Below, in pieces: positions 43,260 to 55,098 of a stretch of 64,000 nucleotides of DNA; position 1 is the stretch's first letter, and every line of letters starts with the position of its first letter. The notes beneath the pieces are model-generated. The model made no database searches, had not been told where the DNA came from, and worked only from the letters and a program-made list of their open reading frames with translations. Both the position numbers and the translations under genes were made by a program. Origin of the DNA: [Phialemoniopsis] sp. UDSM-2020 (lineage: Eukaryota; Ascomycota; Sordariomycetes; Thyridiales; Thyridiaceae); contig JAEILZ010000006.1 in assembly GCA_018873225.1 (NCBI GenBank), positions 1,860,001 through 1,924,000 on the forward strand, given 5' to 3'.

Positions 43260-45176
43260 ATGGCTTGCTCATCAAAGCCCTGCAACGGGTGCGCAGATCC
43301 CTGCGAATCCGGTGTGGTGGACATTGAGGATTGCAAAGCAGAGCTGGCGGCGCTCAACAAGCGAACTGAAGAACTCAAGGCCATCATAGCGAATGTTCCA
43401 GAAGGAAAATTGCGGTCTTCGCGATGGTTCAACCGCAAGAACAACAATGCAATGAACGTCTTGTATCTCGAGCGATATCTGAACTACGGCCTGACCCCGG
43501 AAGAGCTCCAATCCAACAAGCCAATCATCGGCATCGCGCAGTCCGGCTCCGACATCGCACCATGCAACCGCCACCACCTCGAAATCGCAAAGCGCGTCCG
43601 GGAAGGTATCCGGTCAGCTGGCGGCATTCCGATGGAATTCCCGACACACCCGATTCAGGAGAGCGCCAGGAGACCGACGGCGACGCTCGACCGGAATCTG
43701 TCTTACCTGACCCTGGTCGAGTTGCTATATGCTTATCCGTTTGACGGTGTTGTTCTGCTGACCGGATGCGACAAGACCACTCCGGCCTGCCTCATGGCCG
43801 CGGCAACTATCAACATCCCGGCGATATGTCTCAACGTCGGCCCCATGCTTGACGGCTACATTAAGGGCGAGCTGATTGGCTCGGGCACTGCGTTGTGGAA
43901 GGCGAGAGAGCTGCATGCCGCAGGACAGATTGACGACACCGGATTCACCGAGATGGTCACCAGCGGAACGCCGTCGGTGGGCCATTGCAACACCATGGGC
44001 ACGGCATCGACCATGAATGCCCTGGCCGAAGCCCTGGGCATGGCGCTCCCTGGCTCAGCAGGTATTCCGGCCGCCTACCGGGAGCGTATGCAATGTGGTT
44101 ACAAGACCGGTCAACAAATCATCGAGATGGTCCATGCGGACCGCAAGCCCTCCGACATCATGACTCGAAAGGCCTTTGAGAACGCGATCGTCGCCAACAC
44201 TGCCATCGGAGGTAGTTCGAATGCGCCTATCCACCTCAATGCGATTGCCAAGCACGTAGGAGTTCAGCTCGACAACGATGACTGGGATCGGATCGGGTTT
44301 CACATCCCTCTACTGGTGAATGTTCTGCCAGCTGGGGAGATGCTGATGGAGGAGTATCATCGCGCTGGCGGACTTCTCGCTGTAATGGCAGAGCTGTACG
44401 ACAATGGCAAGCTGCACGCAGACGCGCTTACGTGCAACGGCAAGACGATGGGCGAGAATGTCCAGGGCAGAAACTCCTGGGATAGGAGAACAATTCGGTC
44501 GTACGATCAACCTCTCAAGCACGATGCCGGCTTCCTGCACCTCAGCGGCACCCTCTTCGACTCAGCAATCATGAAGACCTCGGTCATCGATGAAGACTTC
44601 AGAAAGCAGTTCCTAGAAGACCCCAATGATCCTAATGCCTTTGAGGCCAAAGTCGCGGTCTTTGATGGACCGGAAGACTACCACAAGCGCCTCGACACGG
44701 CGGACATTGATCCCAAGACCATCTTGATCATGCGTGGCGCGGGCCCGCTAGGATACCCCGGAGCAGCGGAGGTGGTCAATATGCACGCACCAGGCCGACT
44801 ACTGAAACAGGGTGTGCACTCCTTGCCTTGTATCGGAGACGGACGACAGTCGGGAACATCAGGATCACCCTCGATTCTCAACGCAAGCCCCGAGGCAGCT
44901 GCTGGCGGTAACCTGGCCATAGTACGAGACGGAGACAAGGTTAGGGTAGATCTCAACACGAGGCGGGTCGATCTACTTCTCGATTCAGAGGAGATCAAGG
45001 CTCGAAGGGACGCGCTCGAGGCTGATGGCGGATACGAAGTTCCGCCGAGCCATACACCGTGGCAAGAGATATTCCGGCGCGAGACGGGACAGCTGAAGGA
45101 CGGCATGGTTCTCAACCGGGCTGTCAAGTATCAGCGGGTGGCTCAGCGGTACCCTGAGCCCAGAGACAACCACTAA
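43260..45176 (+). CDS. IlvD/Edd-family sugar-acid dehydratase (638 aa)
   Basis: A single exon starting [10 protein letters not shown]. The iron-sulfur cysteines of the family are in place: C102 (APCNRHH), C170 (TGCDKTTPA) and C243 ([10 protein letters not shown]). Other landmarks are [41 protein letters not shown] and [21 protein letters not shown]. There is no mitochondrial leader and the sequence is closer to the aldonate dehydratases than to dihydroxy-acid dehydratase of valine synthesis, so it probably dehydrates a sugar acid such as a pentonate or galactonate in the cytosol to a 2-keto-3-deoxy acid. The assignment to a specific sugar is open. The beta-xylosidase and transporters in the window fit a sugar-catabolic setting. 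Confidence 0.88.
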   Translation: MACSSKPCNGCADPCESGVVDIEDCKAELAALNKRTEELKAIIANVPEGKLRSSRWFNRKNNNAMNVLYLERYLNYGLTPEELQSNKPIIGIAQSGSDIAPCNRHHLEIAKRVREGIRSAGGIPMEFPTHPIQESARRPTATLDRNLSYLTLVELLYAYPFDGVVLLTGCDKTTPACLMAAATINIPAICLNVGPMLDGYIKGELIGSGTALWKARELHAAGQIDDTGFTEMVTSGTPSVGHCNTMGTASTMNALAEALGMALPGSAGIPAAYRERMQCGYKTGQQIIEMVHADRKPSDIMTRKAFENAIVANTAIGGSSNAPIHLNAIAKHVGVQLDNDDWDRIGFHIPLLVNVLPAGEMLMEEYHRAGGLLAVMAELYDNGKLHADALTCNGKTMGENVQGRNSWDRRTIRSYDQPLKHDAGFLHLSGTLFDSAIMKTSVIDEDFRKQFLEDPNDPNAFEAKVAVFDGPEDYHKRLDTADIDPKTILIMRGAGPLGYPGAAEVVNMHAPGRLLKQGVHSLPCIGDGRQSGTSGSPSILNASPEAAAGGNLAIVRDGDKVRVDLNTRRVDLLLDSEEIKARRDALEADGGYEVPPSHTPWQEIFRRETGQLKDGMVLNRAVKYQRVAQRYPEPRDNH

Positions 45177-45420
45177 GGTCGCATGCGTGCAGCGTCGCAG
45201 TAACGGCGATTCAAGTTGACATAAAGAAGAGTCGCCAAATGTCTCTTCTGGCGGTCGATGGTTGATCTTGAAGCAGATACTACTACTGCTTCCCCTGAAC
45301 GCCCATGAGGAACTGGGCCATTTCATTATTCGCTCTTTGACTCATAGACTAGAGGATAGATGCCGCAATCACTGGCAACAACAGCACATTCCTGCGAATG
45401 AACAGGCTTTTCACATTCAT

Positions 45421-46140
45421 CTAAGAGATGTCCTTGCTCATGTAGACAGCCAATAGCTTGATCTCTGTGCCATCCAACAACTTGTCGTCATAGCGTTGCT
45501 CTTCCTTCCACTTGACATACCCCATCCTCGCATACCTGTTGATATGTGTTAGTCCCTGATACAATTGTCTGACGCCCTGTCACTGAAATTCTTACCAGTC
45601 TTCGTTGCTCCGGCCCCTTTGCGGCGTGGGAAGCCCACGCCTTGCATACAGCCCTCGGAAGTCCTCGCTGTCATCTTCGGAGTATCGCCTGCTGACCGTA
45701 TGTACCGTGACAGCCTTGCAATCTGGTGATCCATACGGCGCCGTCTTCGCCCAACCCTCGAGTGCCTTCACCGCCTCGGTGCCGAGCCCGCCACTGCGCC
45801 ACTCCGGCTTTATGAAGAATGTCGATATCATCATGACCGACTTGTCCTCACTAGCCACCCTGGGGTCCGGAGGGTCATCGTAGCTCTGCAGACAGATGTG
45901 TCCGATCCTGCGCTCTTTGTTGGTGCGATCCTCGGCCAGTTGAGACGGGATGATCCAGAACATAGACTTCCTCTTCTCGTCCGAGAGCTCGCGCCATTTC
46001 TCCAAGTTCCAGTGCTGGTTGTCCCACCCGCAGAGGTTGCGCTGCGCGAGGAGCTCGTCGTATTCCTCGGCGTTGTGGAGGTCGATAGGCACCAGCACGC
46101 ACTTTGAGGCTGGCTTGTCCACGCCGGCTTGATGAGTCAT
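45421..46140 (-). CDS. GNAT-fold acetyltransferase (219 aa)
   Basis: Two exons: 46140-45596 and 45535-45421. The start is ATG of MTHQAGVDK; the frame extends further upstream but without ATG support. The GNAT core has IGHICLQSYDD, MISTFFIKPEWRSGGLGTEAVKALEGWA (motif A; the SGGLGT loop binds the acetyl-CoA pyrophosphate) and a C-terminal YARMGYVKWKEEQRY after the splice site. The acceptor substrate is unknown. It overlaps in function, but not in sequence, with the GNAT inside the peptide cluster. Its 3' end faces the 3' end of the dehydratase gene. Confidence 0.85.
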
Positions 46141-46567
46141 GGTGCGGTGGATGATGCGGGGTGTCGCCAAAGAAACGCGTGCCTCCAGACTCTCCTCCGT
46201 CCTGTGTGCGTGTACTTCCGGGACTCTACAACCAGCAAGATGATCAGCAAAGTCTTGGGAAGAACTCTATTCTAGATTGTGTGCTGGATCGAGACGGTGC
46301 TCAACGGTGGCACCTTGATGCAGTGTCAGCAATACCTAAATCCACAGTCACCGAGCCTCGGAACGATCGCAATTGGTTCGCACTGGTGAAATGGCTCCAC
46401 ATAATTTGCAACGAAGTTACGTTACTCACCTGGTAAGACGGCTTTGCTGAGTCACAAATAGTCGTCAGGTGTCAAATTCTATTCAGATCTATACTGGTAT
46501 TATGGGATACAGACTTCTACTACAGCAAGGTGCGTTCGGCCCACTAAAGGTGCTGAATGCGTCTTGC
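46141..46567. other. Intergenic, 427 bp
   Basis: Upstream region of the GNAT gene and downstream region of the acyltransferase-like gene. No gene is recognised. Confidence 0.5.
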
Positions 46568-47968
46568 TCAGGGCTGCTCGGGTCTCTCAAGGCCGTCGGA
46601 CTTCTGTGATCCGAGCTTATTCCCTTGCGGTCCCTTGAGCTTGAAGGTCTGGAATTGTCCCTGGCACGGAGGTCCCTTGCAGACCGTGACCTCGGTCTTG
46701 GAAAGGTTGTAGATGACACAGGCCACGGTCGCAGAGTTGGACCTGAAGGGATAGCCAGGCAGGTGACCGATGACAGCATCCACAGGGTTCTTGTCTGGGT
46801 GCACGCACAGTGCCTCGGGGAAGCTCATGTGATCTGAAAACGCTTCAATAAGTCTCTTGGCGTTGATCTGCCCATTTTGTGCCCATTTGCGGACGCCCTG
46901 TTCGAACCGTTCCAGACGGAACCAGCTGCTACCACCAGGGTATTTGCAGAGCACGTCGTTCCTCGCCAGGAAGCCAGTGTGCGTGAAGTGGTTGGTATGT
47001 ACGAGGTAGTTGTCGTCCACCCGGCGGTAGACCTTGTAGATGCGGTCGGGGGTGACCTCTAGGCAGATACCGAACCCCTCTGCCGTGCTGACAGTGACAT
47101 TATTCGACACGTGACGAGGAAAGTTGAAAGCGCAGGTCATGGCTTCGGCAAAATGATTACTCTCGAGGATCATGCGGCGAAACATGGACATGGGGAGGAT
47201 CGGCTTGATCGGCACGTTGTGTTTGACGCCCTTGCCGTCTTGGTATGGGTATGGGATGTAGTCGTCACTCGACATGAGAGAGTTTGCCGTCACACCCAGC
47301 CCTGCCGAGTTCATGCCGGATCGGCCGAGCTGCCCTGCTTCTGTGACCAGGAACATGGAAGGTTTGTTCTCGGACGGATCGGGGTGGACCTCGAGGTAGA
47401 TGATGCAATCGTTCTCCCACAGCCGGGATGACATATCCCAGTTCTGCGCCGTCAACATATCTCCATCTTCGGTCGCTGCGTGATAGAATACGGAGCTCGT
47501 GCATTCGTTGGCCATGTCATCTGAAGAATCAGGCGTGGCAATCCCGTCGCTCAGCTCATCGGACGAAAGGGGTTTGCATCCGGGCTCGTCTCCAAGCCTA
47601 GCCAGATCATATCGGGAGTTTAACAGGATGACATCCTCGAGCGTGACCTCAGCTCCATCTGCAATGCCTTGCATCTCCTTGTAACCACTAGGATAGTACT
47701 GCTCTAGCGCTGGCTTGTAGACATGCTTGATGATGGCGTTTATCAACTCCCTCGAGACATGAGCCTGTCAGCGATGATAATGGCGGGCATCTCAAAGGAC
47801 TGGTACTCACTGAGACCGAGCAAGTTTTCCTGGACGTCTGTAATATTGAACATTCTCTTGAATCTTTGACTTGGCCTGCTGGCCGTGAGAAAGGCCCCGG
47901 TCATAGGGCAGACCCCTGACTACAACATGTTGATATGTCGGGGGGTTGACGAACTCGCTATGAGGCAT
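46568..47968 (-). CDS. Acyl-CoA:6-APA acyltransferase-like Ntn hydrolase, C45 family (446 aa)
   Basis: Two exons: 47968-47811 and 47750-46568. The acceptor GAG at 47753-47751 was chosen because only it keeps frame; the result reads KLARSQ-ELINAIIKHV. Residues 15-110 form the pro-region (RGLPYDRGLSHGQQAKSKIQENVQYY, the family start). The probable nucleophile is Cys136 in ANECTSS, which self-cleavage would expose as the new N-terminus, followed by TAQNWDMSSRLWEN. GMNSAGLGVTANSL and NHFTHTGF are further landmarks. Family members exchange or hydrolyse acyl groups on amides; the penicillin enzyme is the model. No beta-lactam genes are nearby, so an amidase or acyltransferase of unknown substrate is the safer call. 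No peroxisomal SKL-type ending is seen (the end is RPEQP). Confidence 0.85.
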
Positions 47969-48821
47969 GGCGATTAAATAGGAAGGACCAACTAAGATAA
48001 GTGACGGGCTTGGCTAGGAGCGATTGTAAGGTCTTGGCTTTCTGTTGTGAGATAAGGGCGGCATCTTTGATAAGTATTTGAGTGTATGAACCTGGACTGA
48101 TCATAGTCCATATCGGCCGACGACAATCTCTTGCAACTCCCATGTTCCCACCGGGAGACCATCATCAAGACGACTTCGCCAATGTACCCAGATTTGGAAG
48201 CACTGGCGATGAAATCTTGAGACACAGCTGGAAGGCTCGTGGGTCCGGCCTCTCAGCAGATATTTGGTGGATCATGCATCTGCCAGGTGATCGACCAACC
48301 ATGATTAGTGTCTCGAGAAACTGGCTTATCTTCTCTTCGAAGGCAGGGATCACACGAACAACCGACATGCAGCGGCATTGCTGGCGTGACGTCGTCGCCA
48401 TTACTGCCTAATTGGGAAATCTGGTCGGTACCCCGCGATGATCGGCTCCGGTGTTCGGGGGTCTCTCCCAGCCGCGCTAACTGGATTAGGAGCTATTGGC
48501 GACGGATGGGACCTGTCTATCTCGAAGGTGGCAGGAGAGTAGTGTCGAGACACCAAATGGGGCGGACATATTACACAACAAAACATCAGGGAGGTGATAA
48601 CGGACCATGATAGCGTGTATCGAGTGGATGACCTCTCCCAGACTCGACAGCTATGGGGGAACATCTCCGCACTGCTGACCTACCCCAGATTCACTGCCCC
48701 CCAACAAGTTATATATCCAGGCCCCGTTGGTCCTTTGATAGGATCGCACACCAGAAAGTCAACCTTTCCCTTTGCATAGGCATTCATCCTTCTCACATTG
48801 TTTCCCTATACGAAACTCAAC
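47969..48821. promoter_or_regulatory. Divergent promoter region, 853 bp
   Basis: It separates the acyltransferase-like gene (minus) from the MFS transporter (plus). Frames up to 109 codons on both strands have no recognisable content. Confidence 0.45.
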
Positions 48822-50941
48822 ATGGAGCACGCGCCACCCACAGAGAAGGCCCACCAGGCACCTGCTCCCGGAGGGGATATCGAAACGGGAGCTGGAGACC
48901 TCACCAATACTCGGTCCGATCACCATGTCGAGGTCCTTGGCAACAAGATCGAGGAGAAGGTCCGTGGTGTCGACCACGATGGCGCCGCCGACCTTTTTAT
49001 TGGCGAGGAGGGAGTCTTTGAGTACGACGAAGACGAGGCACGGCGGGTCTTGTGGAAACTCGACTTGATCTTGCTGCCCATGGTATGAGCTACGATTAAT
49101 GATATTGACTTTCTTTCAGGACCTAGAAAGCTAATTGTGAGGAGATGACACTCGCGTACCTACTGTCCTTCATCGACAAAGTAGCCTTGGGCAATGCTTC
49201 GATTCTTGGAATCCGCAAAGATGATGTGAATCAACACCAGCACATCCACACCTCCTTGAAGACGTTTGCTGATCGTACTATTTCCAGCACCTCGTCGGCC
49301 AGCAATACAGCTGGGCGTCCTCGATCTTCTACTTCGGATATTTGGTGGCCCAATATCCGAGCTCTATCTTGATGCAGAAGCTGCCAATCGGGCGGTACTT
49401 TGCGGTTATGATCACGTTCTGGGGCGTTTCCAGCACCTGCATCTCCGCCACAAAGAACTTCGCCACGCTCGCGACCTGCCGCTTCTTCATTGGGTTCTTC
49501 GAGACTTGCATTACCCCGATTATGACCATCTATGTTGGTCAATACTGGACTCGTCGGGAGCAGCCGCTGCGTGCTTGTATCTGGTGGATGGGCTCGCCGC
49601 TTGGTGGCTTCATCATCGATGGCCTCGCCTACTCCATCACCTCTGACTCGTGGGGTGGAGGGAAATACTCGCAGTGGCAGGTCCTGTTCTTGATCTGGGG
49701 TCCCATCACTATTGGATATGGAGTGTTCCTGTTCTTCTTCATGCCCAACTCTCCGACTAGTGCCTGGTTCCTCAACCAGAGAGAACGGAAGATTGCTGTG
49801 ATGAGGGTGAGCACCCCTCTCTTTGACTACGCCCTTCAAATTGCTAACTATCGCAAGGTCATTGCCAACCATACCGGTATTGAGAACCGACATTACAGAA
49901 AGTACCAAGTCCTGGAGTGCTTGAGAGATCCTCAAGCCTGGGCATACTTTTCGTTGGCCCTGCTTCAGTGCATCGTCGGAAGTGGTCTGACAAACGTGAG
50001 TCTTGCTGGCAGCCTTTTGCTCTTCATGCATCACTGACCAGCGACGAAACAGTTCGACAAGATTGTCTACACCAGCCTGGGTTACGATGAGCATGATGCC
50101 ACCAAGGCTTCCTTCGGTGGTGATGGTGTGCACCTAGCCTCCTTGATCATTGCGTAAGCAAACGCACATTAGCAGCAGAGTATGTTTGAAGCTGACTGTA
50201 TCTGGCAGGGGCGTTGTAACTGTTCGATATCGAAACTCCCGTACTATGTCGGGCATCATCAGCAACCTCGTCGTCCTTCTTGGGTCGCTGCTTGTGTACT
50301 GTAAGTTCACTCGAATTGTGCGCATGTTTGGCGGGACTGAGATCTAACCTGATGTCTAGGCATGCCTTCGGATCAAACCAAAGTTCGTCAGGGTGGTCTC
50401 TACAGTATGTGATTCTTAACATGTTTGGTCGGCTAAACTTTAACACGAATGCAGTTATCTACGTCAACACCGTAACCTACATTATGGTCATGTCTATGGT
50501 ATCTTCCAATGTAAGTTCATTCCAAATAATAACCTCAAGTGCCACAGAGTACCTATAGTTACTAACTCATCCGCAGATTGGTGGCTTCACTAAGAAGGCT
50601 ACTTGCTCGGTCATGGTCTTTGTGGGCTACGGTATCGGCCAACTCATCTCGCCGCAATTCTTCCTCGCAAGCGAAGCTCCGTCCTACCCGACGGGTTTCC
50701 GTGCCTTCTACGTCTCGACGGCACTGATGATCGCGATTCAGGTTGCCCTATAGTATGTAGCGGTCCCAAACTCCTGCCTTTGACCTCGTGAAACTAACTT
50801 CAATTTAGTGTGTATCTTCGCCTTGAAAACCGTCGTAGGGACAAGATTGCTCCTGCCCATAATGCCGAGCAGCAGGCCGATGCTACGGCGTTCCTAGACT
50901 TGACAGATATGGAGCAGCCGGAGTTCCGGTACATCATGTAA
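48822..50941 (+). CDS. MFS transporter, allantoate permease / anion:cation symporter type (533 aa)
   Basis: Ten exons: 48822-49082, 49145-49225, 49288-49806, 49858-49995, 50053-50153, 50209-50300, 50360-50404, 50455-50510, 50577-50752, 50809-50941; every exon phase fits. A long hydrophilic N-tail is followed by LPMMTLAYLLSFIDKVALGNAS (TM1 signature of the Dal5 group), GQQYSWASSIFYFGYLVAQYPSS, GRYFAVMITFWG and RFFIGFFETCITP (TM4), and the tail LDLTDMEQPEFRYIM typical of this group. Members take up allantoate, small carboxylates, vitamins or dipeptides with protons. The divergent position beside the C45-type enzyme suggests they may share a substrate; this is inference. Confidence 0.9.
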
Positions 50942-51447
50942 AGCACCTTGAGACCTTGCCGGATAGTGAAACCATGTAGTGCAGGAAATCAGATTCGCCG
51001 AATCAAAACCTGTAGATAGATATCAGAGGATATCAACCCACCAATAGCTTCTTTTTTGTGAAAATCGATAGATATCATAACTTGCACAATGGCCGTAGCA
51101 GGGATCCAAGCCGTCCCAGGCCTACATGTAACTGCGCTTTGCGCGCACTGGAATCCGGGGTCAGAATCAGCAAGATTTCATAGGTCATAATCACTGTAGT
51201 CGTCCACTATTTGCGGGGTTTGCCCCTACACTAACTGCAAGTCATTTGCATGGTTCGCGATAAGGTCGCTAAGATAGGTAACTTGACCCCGACATCGCCC
51301 AACAGATTTAGTGCTGGTCTTACTTCATAAAACCACCATCGTGTCGCCACACCATCCCGTCCCTTATCTCGTCTTCTCTACTATTGTCCTTCAATGAATC
51401 ACCCCGCCAGCGCAGGTTAGGCGATGGACTGCGACTACATATAGACA
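50942..51447. other. Intergenic, 506 bp
   Basis: Between two plus-strand genes; it should hold the end of the transporter transcript and the promoter of the second Zn2Cys6 factor. Nothing else is recognised. Confidence 0.45.
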
Positions 51448-53643
51448 ATGGCCCGATCACCGGCTTCAACTGGTGGCACGACGCACCGTGGCCGTCAATC
51501 CCAGTCGCGGTCTGTGTGGGGCTGTCTGACCTGTCGACGACGAAAGGTACGCATGGAAGAAGTAGCACTTTGCGCGAATAACTCTCTCATGCTTATATGT
51601 GCGTTAGGTCAAATGCCAGGCTCGTCAGATGCCGTGCGATGCTTGCCGTCGCTTGCGTCTTACTTGCACCCCATCGTTCCACTCTAACTTCAAAGAGTGG
51701 AAGGTCTCCGAATTTGTGCCTGTAGAGACCGAAGCCGATTTGACGGCCCAGGACGCATTACCGAACCCAGGTGTCACCCGGCTCCAGAGACCACCAGGAT
51801 CACCCGAGACACCATCACCATCGGACCCCCACAATGGCGCGAGATCAGATCTATGCACGTCTGGATTCGATACCAGCGAGGTCCCTCTCATGGAAGCCAC
51901 CACTAGGGGCACCGATTGGGATATAGCATGGGGACTACTCGCAAACACACTCCCATGTGATCCCATCTCCAATGACGGGCTCGCTTTGGCTTATGCTCGT
52001 GCCGCAGATACTAGTGAGAACTTCTTTGAAGACGGGATCGATATGGTCGGAAGAGACTCGCTAGCAGACGGGACACTCGATACAAGACAGTCAGCATTCT
52101 CTTCTTTGACGTTTCCAGAGTCTGAAGTTTTCCCGAGTGGTCAAGGCTCAATCAACCAGCCCATCCTGTCTTGGATGACAGATACAGACTGGGCGAGTAC
52201 CTGGGAAAACCCTCTGCTTCCGCGCTCGCTCGCTCCCCGCCTCGACGAGGAACCCAAACTCATCGAATACTACAAACGTAACCTCTCATCGTTCTGGAGT
52301 TCGGCCCCGACAAGCTGGAGTTTTTACTGGTACGCGATCAAGTCCACCGAAGACATCCTTGACTCTCCTTTGCGCCACAGTATACTTGCATGGAGCTCGG
52401 CGCATCTCGTTGTCAAAGGCGATAACTCATTCATCGACACCCAAATGCAACACTATGCCAGAGCAAGCTCTGTAGTAGACAGCCTGGTAGATACGGTTCA
52501 GGAGACTACACTCGGACCTCACTCAGTAACATCTCTCAGCACGAGTCTGCGCATGCTCTTCTCTACGTCACTCTTTCTCTGCTACTGCGACCTCATCTCT
52601 GGGGACACTCAGGCACTGGCAAATCGACTCGGCCGTATAGAAGGACTGCTAGAATCTCATTGGACCCAACTTGAGAAGGCCTTGGGTTCATTGGAACTCC
52701 GAATTCTGCTATGGCTTGCATATGTCCATCTACGGACAAATCTTTGGGGAAAGGTCATGCCAACTCTCTCTACACCAAATCAAGGCCCACGCACGAGTAG
52801 TCAGATAAAGGATAGACTCGATCTCTTTGACCTTTTACTGAGAAAGAAGGGTGTTGCAGAGATGCGATGGACCTCTGGGAAGGGGTACTACTTGACCGAC
52901 TGCTACGGATCATCGTTGCCTCAGGAAAGGCTCCAAGAGTGCCTTCAGCTGGAGCCATATAAGAGAGCATCGGATGATGCAATGGCTTTGTACAGTCATA
53001 TCCGGGAGTTCGAGAATTGGGAACATGATATGGCGTCCAGAAACGTCGTTGATCAATCCTTGGTGGAGGAGTTGCGGACGGCAAAGATACAGGCAATCAA
53101 GGCTAACATTGCCCGCATCCGCTCAGTATGTCGTCACTTGAGATACAAAGAGTCTTGTGGCATGCAGCTAATTAATCCGAACAGGAATTCAAAATGATCC
53201 ACGCCGAGCTGCTTCAGTCGGCCTCCAGCCCCGAGGCCGCCGAGGTCACCAATTTCCAGCATCTGGTTAAGACAACGGTGTGTCTGTCCGCCACGATCCT
53301 CTTGAACCGGATTACGCAACCAGATATCCGGACCGACGCCGAAACTCAGGCCGCGGCTATCGAGATCGTTCGAATAGTAAGACGCGTGCGCAAGGCGGGG
53401 TACCTTCTCTCTCCCAGGACCCTCGTTTGGCCACTGCCAATATTCATCGCGGGCATTGAGATCACCGACGAGATCTATATGGACTGGATCGAAGAATACA
53501 TGCAAGAGCTCGCAAACCAAGGCTCCAGTACTAAGAAGGCACTCGAGCTGTTGAGAAGAGTCAACGCGAGGCAGGAACTGGAAGGCAGAAGAGTCAAGGT
53601 TGGGGATGTGATGCGAGAGTTCAACGAACTTGTCACCATATGA
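51448..53643 (+). CDS. Zn2Cys6 transcription factor, Fungal_trans_2 type (691 aa)
   Basis: Three exons: 51448-51546, 51608-53125, 53185-53643. The zinc cluster is split by the first intron and is complete only after splicing: C26, C29, C36, C43, C46, C53. A Ser/Pro/Thr-rich linker follows, then a helical C-terminal region (from about residue 250: WYAIKSTEDILDSPLRHSILAWSSAHLVV) like the Fungal_trans_2 family. The last exon (TTVCLSATILLNRI, WPLPIFIAGIEI) matches the end of the same family. The nearest genes are the Dal5-like transporter upstream and the lipase downstream; either could be a target but nothing in the sequence proves it. Confidence 0.87.
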
Positions 53644-53787
53644 AGGCCTCGCAGGCATGACACTTGGCTTTCTGTCAAATATCCATTATAGTTATCAATA
53701 TTCTGTGTATTAATTCTTATTCTACATCATATATATCGCGCATACCGTCTTGCATGTGTGGAATTCATGTTGCTTCATATCACTAGC

Positions 53788-55098
53788 TCACCCCTGCCAT
53801 GGGTCAGTGATCGTCTCAATCTTGCACCCGTCCTCGGTATGTCCTTGCTCAAGCACCGAAACAAGCCAGTTGCGAGCCCTAGCCGCTCCCTTCTTGGCTT
53901 CGGTACCATGATCATTGACATTATTACGCTGGTAGAAAATGCCAGCTCCCGCCTCGCAGTACCTGTCCATGAGCTTGTCGGTGTCCGCACCGACGCTCAG
54001 CTCGTCGTTGATCGCCTTGTACACGTACAATGGCATCTGCGGCACGCCATGGTAGCCCATGATACCATCGCTGCGCGTCACGCGCTTGATGATCGGGTGC
54101 TCGAGGTCCGCAAAGCCGTTGATGAAATACTGTGCAATCTTCTGGAAGGCAAATGTCGCGCCCGTCGAGATCGACTGCTCCATCGCCATAAAGGTGGTGC
54201 GATTGTACGGCCCCTCCGGGTTGAGGCGGCTGATGAGGTACTCGCGCGCGTCCGGGAACTGGCTCGTTACGCCGATGAGCCAGCCAGGGATCAGGCTCGC
54301 GCTCAGTGTGCCCTCGACAAGATCCCGGATGGCGGTGACGTTAGGCGTCAGGCCGCCGAGGGCGGCGCCGGCAAAGGTGAGCTCGGGCGCATACTGGACC
54401 TGCAGCTCTGTGGCCCATTCGCTGGCAAGGGCGCCGCCCGAGTAGCCCCAGAGAGCATAGCGGGTGCTGCTTGCGGCGTCTGCAGGCAGCTTGAGCTCGC
54501 CGCTGCATTCGGTGGAGAGGACAGCGCGCACCCCATCAAGAACGGCATGGCCTGAGATGACTCCGGCTGTGAAGGAGGAGAGAGGGCCCTCGTAGTCGCC
54601 GGTCACGACGTGCCAGCCCCGCCCGAGAGCCCAGGCCATGTCGTCGAGCTGTGAGCTCTTGTACTTGTACATCAGGTAGGAAGGCGCCTCGTTGAGGTCC
54701 ACCGAGTCGTACGGCAGCTGGTATGAGAGCAGAGTCGAGTCGGCGGAGGGACTCTTCGGGATGAAGACTGTAGCGACGGCGTATGTCGGCTTGTACTGGC
54801 TGTCGGTCGTGCGGTATAGGATGTTGTAGGCCTCGGAGCTATTGCCCACCAAGCTAGTCAGATTTCCGGGCGCCTTGCGAACGCGCAGAAGCGTGCCGGG
54901 TGCGGCGCTGTCGAGATCCTTGGGAGTCGTAGTGTACCAAGGATCCTTCTTGGGTAAGCGGGGAGCCGGTTGTTGGCAGCTTGCCAGCGGGCAATTGGCG
55001 CGCTTTGCGAGCTGGTTGAAAGTCCCATCGGATGCGAGAGCTGTTGGTGTCCCGAGGAGTAGGCTAAGAGCCACTGCCAAATGCCTGAAAGCCACCAT
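53788..55098 (-). CDS. Secretory triacylglycerol lipase, LIP family (436 aa)
   Basis: A single exon. The N-terminus is a signal peptide (MVAFRHLAVALSLLLGTPTALA) followed by a possible Kex2 site (LAKR at about residues 30-33). The alpha/beta-hydrolase core has the nucleophile elbow GYSGG (Ser220) and the family signature VVTGDYEGPLSSFTAGVISGHAVLDGVRA just before. The catalytic Asp and His would lie in PLYVYKAINDELS and NDHGTEA, respectively, by family pattern. Length and pattern fit secretory lipases such as the Candida antarctica A-type. It should hydrolyse extracellular lipids or plant-surface esters. Confidence 0.9.
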   Translation of the reverse strand: MVAFRHLAVALSLLLGTPTALASDGTFNQLAKRANCPLASCQQPAPRLPKKDPWYTTTPKDLDSAAPGTLLRVRKAPGNLTSLVGNSSEAYNILYRTTDSQYKPTYAVATVFIPKSPSADSTLLSYQLPYDSVDLNEAPSYLMYKYKSSQLDDMAWALGRGWHVVTGDYEGPLSSFTAGVISGHAVLDGVRAVLSTECSGELKLPADAASSTRYALWGYSGGALASEWATELQVQYAPELTFAGAALGGLTPNVTAIRDLVEGTLSASLIPGWLIGVTSQFPDAREYLISRLNPEGPYNRTTFMAMEQSISTGATFAFQKIAQYFINGFADLEHPIIKRVTRSDGIMGYHGVPQMPLYVYKAINDELSVGADTDKLMDRYCEAGAGIFYQRNNVNDHGTEAKKGAARARNWLVSVLEQGHTEDGCKIETITDPWQG

